54,577 bases of DNA from Myxococcales bacterium. Its GTDB lineage: Bacteria; Myxococcota_A; Polyangia; Haliangiales; Haliangiaceae. Made by a program: the position numbers and the translations under genes. The number at the start of each line of letters is the position of its first letter. Within the stretch, counting starts at the first letter, position 1. Of the stretch, positions 52,376 to 54,577 are shown one piece after another. The notes under the pieces were generated by a model. That model made no database searches. It worked only from the letters and a program-made list of their open reading frames with translations, and was not told the DNA's origin. Location: positions 1 through 54,577 of the forward strand of contig JAQBQF010000029.1 in the NCBI GenBank assembly GCA_028287115.1, in the 5' to 3' direction.

Positions 52376-54577
<2,202 letters not shown>

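Overview
The window reads as a chromosomal stretch of a high-GC member of the Myxococcota (deltaproteobacterial lineage). The evidence is the GC-rich codon use, the many Myxococcota-style lipoproteins, a Hanks-type Ser/Thr kinase and a second protein that both carry PEGA domains, an FHA-GAF-SpoIIE phosphatase, an AgmX/PglI-like gene relic and a B12-binding-type radical SAM/DUF2344 fusion. I see no phage, insertion sequence, integrase or CRISPR array. The lineage is inferred from gene content, not from a marker tree.

Layout. 1-15 kb: a possible four-helix protein tail, a glutathione-peroxidase lipoprotein, the radical SAM protein, two unknown lipoproteins around pdxJ, the 2-oxoglutarate dehydrogenase pair sucA-sucB, then on the minus strand an FHA-GAF-SpoIIE regulator, rpmG, rpmB and a beta-propeller lipoprotein. 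15-24 kb: the most unusual locus. A 1562-residue protein joins an aldehyde dehydrogenase, a class III aminotransferase, a GNAT acyltransferase and a second, apparently inactive aminotransferase-fold domain. It is followed by a C45 self-processing acyl hydrolase, another class III aminotransferase and both subunits of a CoA-transferase, the last four genes overlapping stop-to-start. I read this as a catabolic acyl-cycle pathway for a diamino or omega-amino acid, similar in logic to the arginine succinyltransferase (AST) route but built from different parts. A palindromic terminator separates it from convergent argC-argB and a divergent M20 peptidase.

26-33 kb: a HEAT-like protein, a broken AgmX/PglI-like gene, an unknown membrane protein, a sigma-70 family factor, a Nudix hydrolase, two overlapping genes that share a repeated TPELLAxHLP motif, and tRNA-Val(CAC). 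33-41 kb: ridA-acsA, an exported methyltransferase-like lipoprotein, smr-dacB (cell wall) and a short-type glucan phosphorylase. 41-50 kb: PEGA/TPR protein, PEGA kinase, then a Kelch-like lipoprotein, an outer-membrane barrel candidate and a 13-haem cytochrome that together look like a porin-cytochrome conduit. 50-54.6 kb: LamG lipoprotein, an unknown membrane protein, a J-like small protein and a truncated Hsp70-like protein.

A cross-cutting observation is that about ten genes at the head of a transcription unit have a TANNNT hexamer exactly 6-7 bases before the start codon and no evident Shine-Dalgarno sequence. This suggests frequent leaderless transcription, including one palindromic -10 box that could serve two divergent genes.
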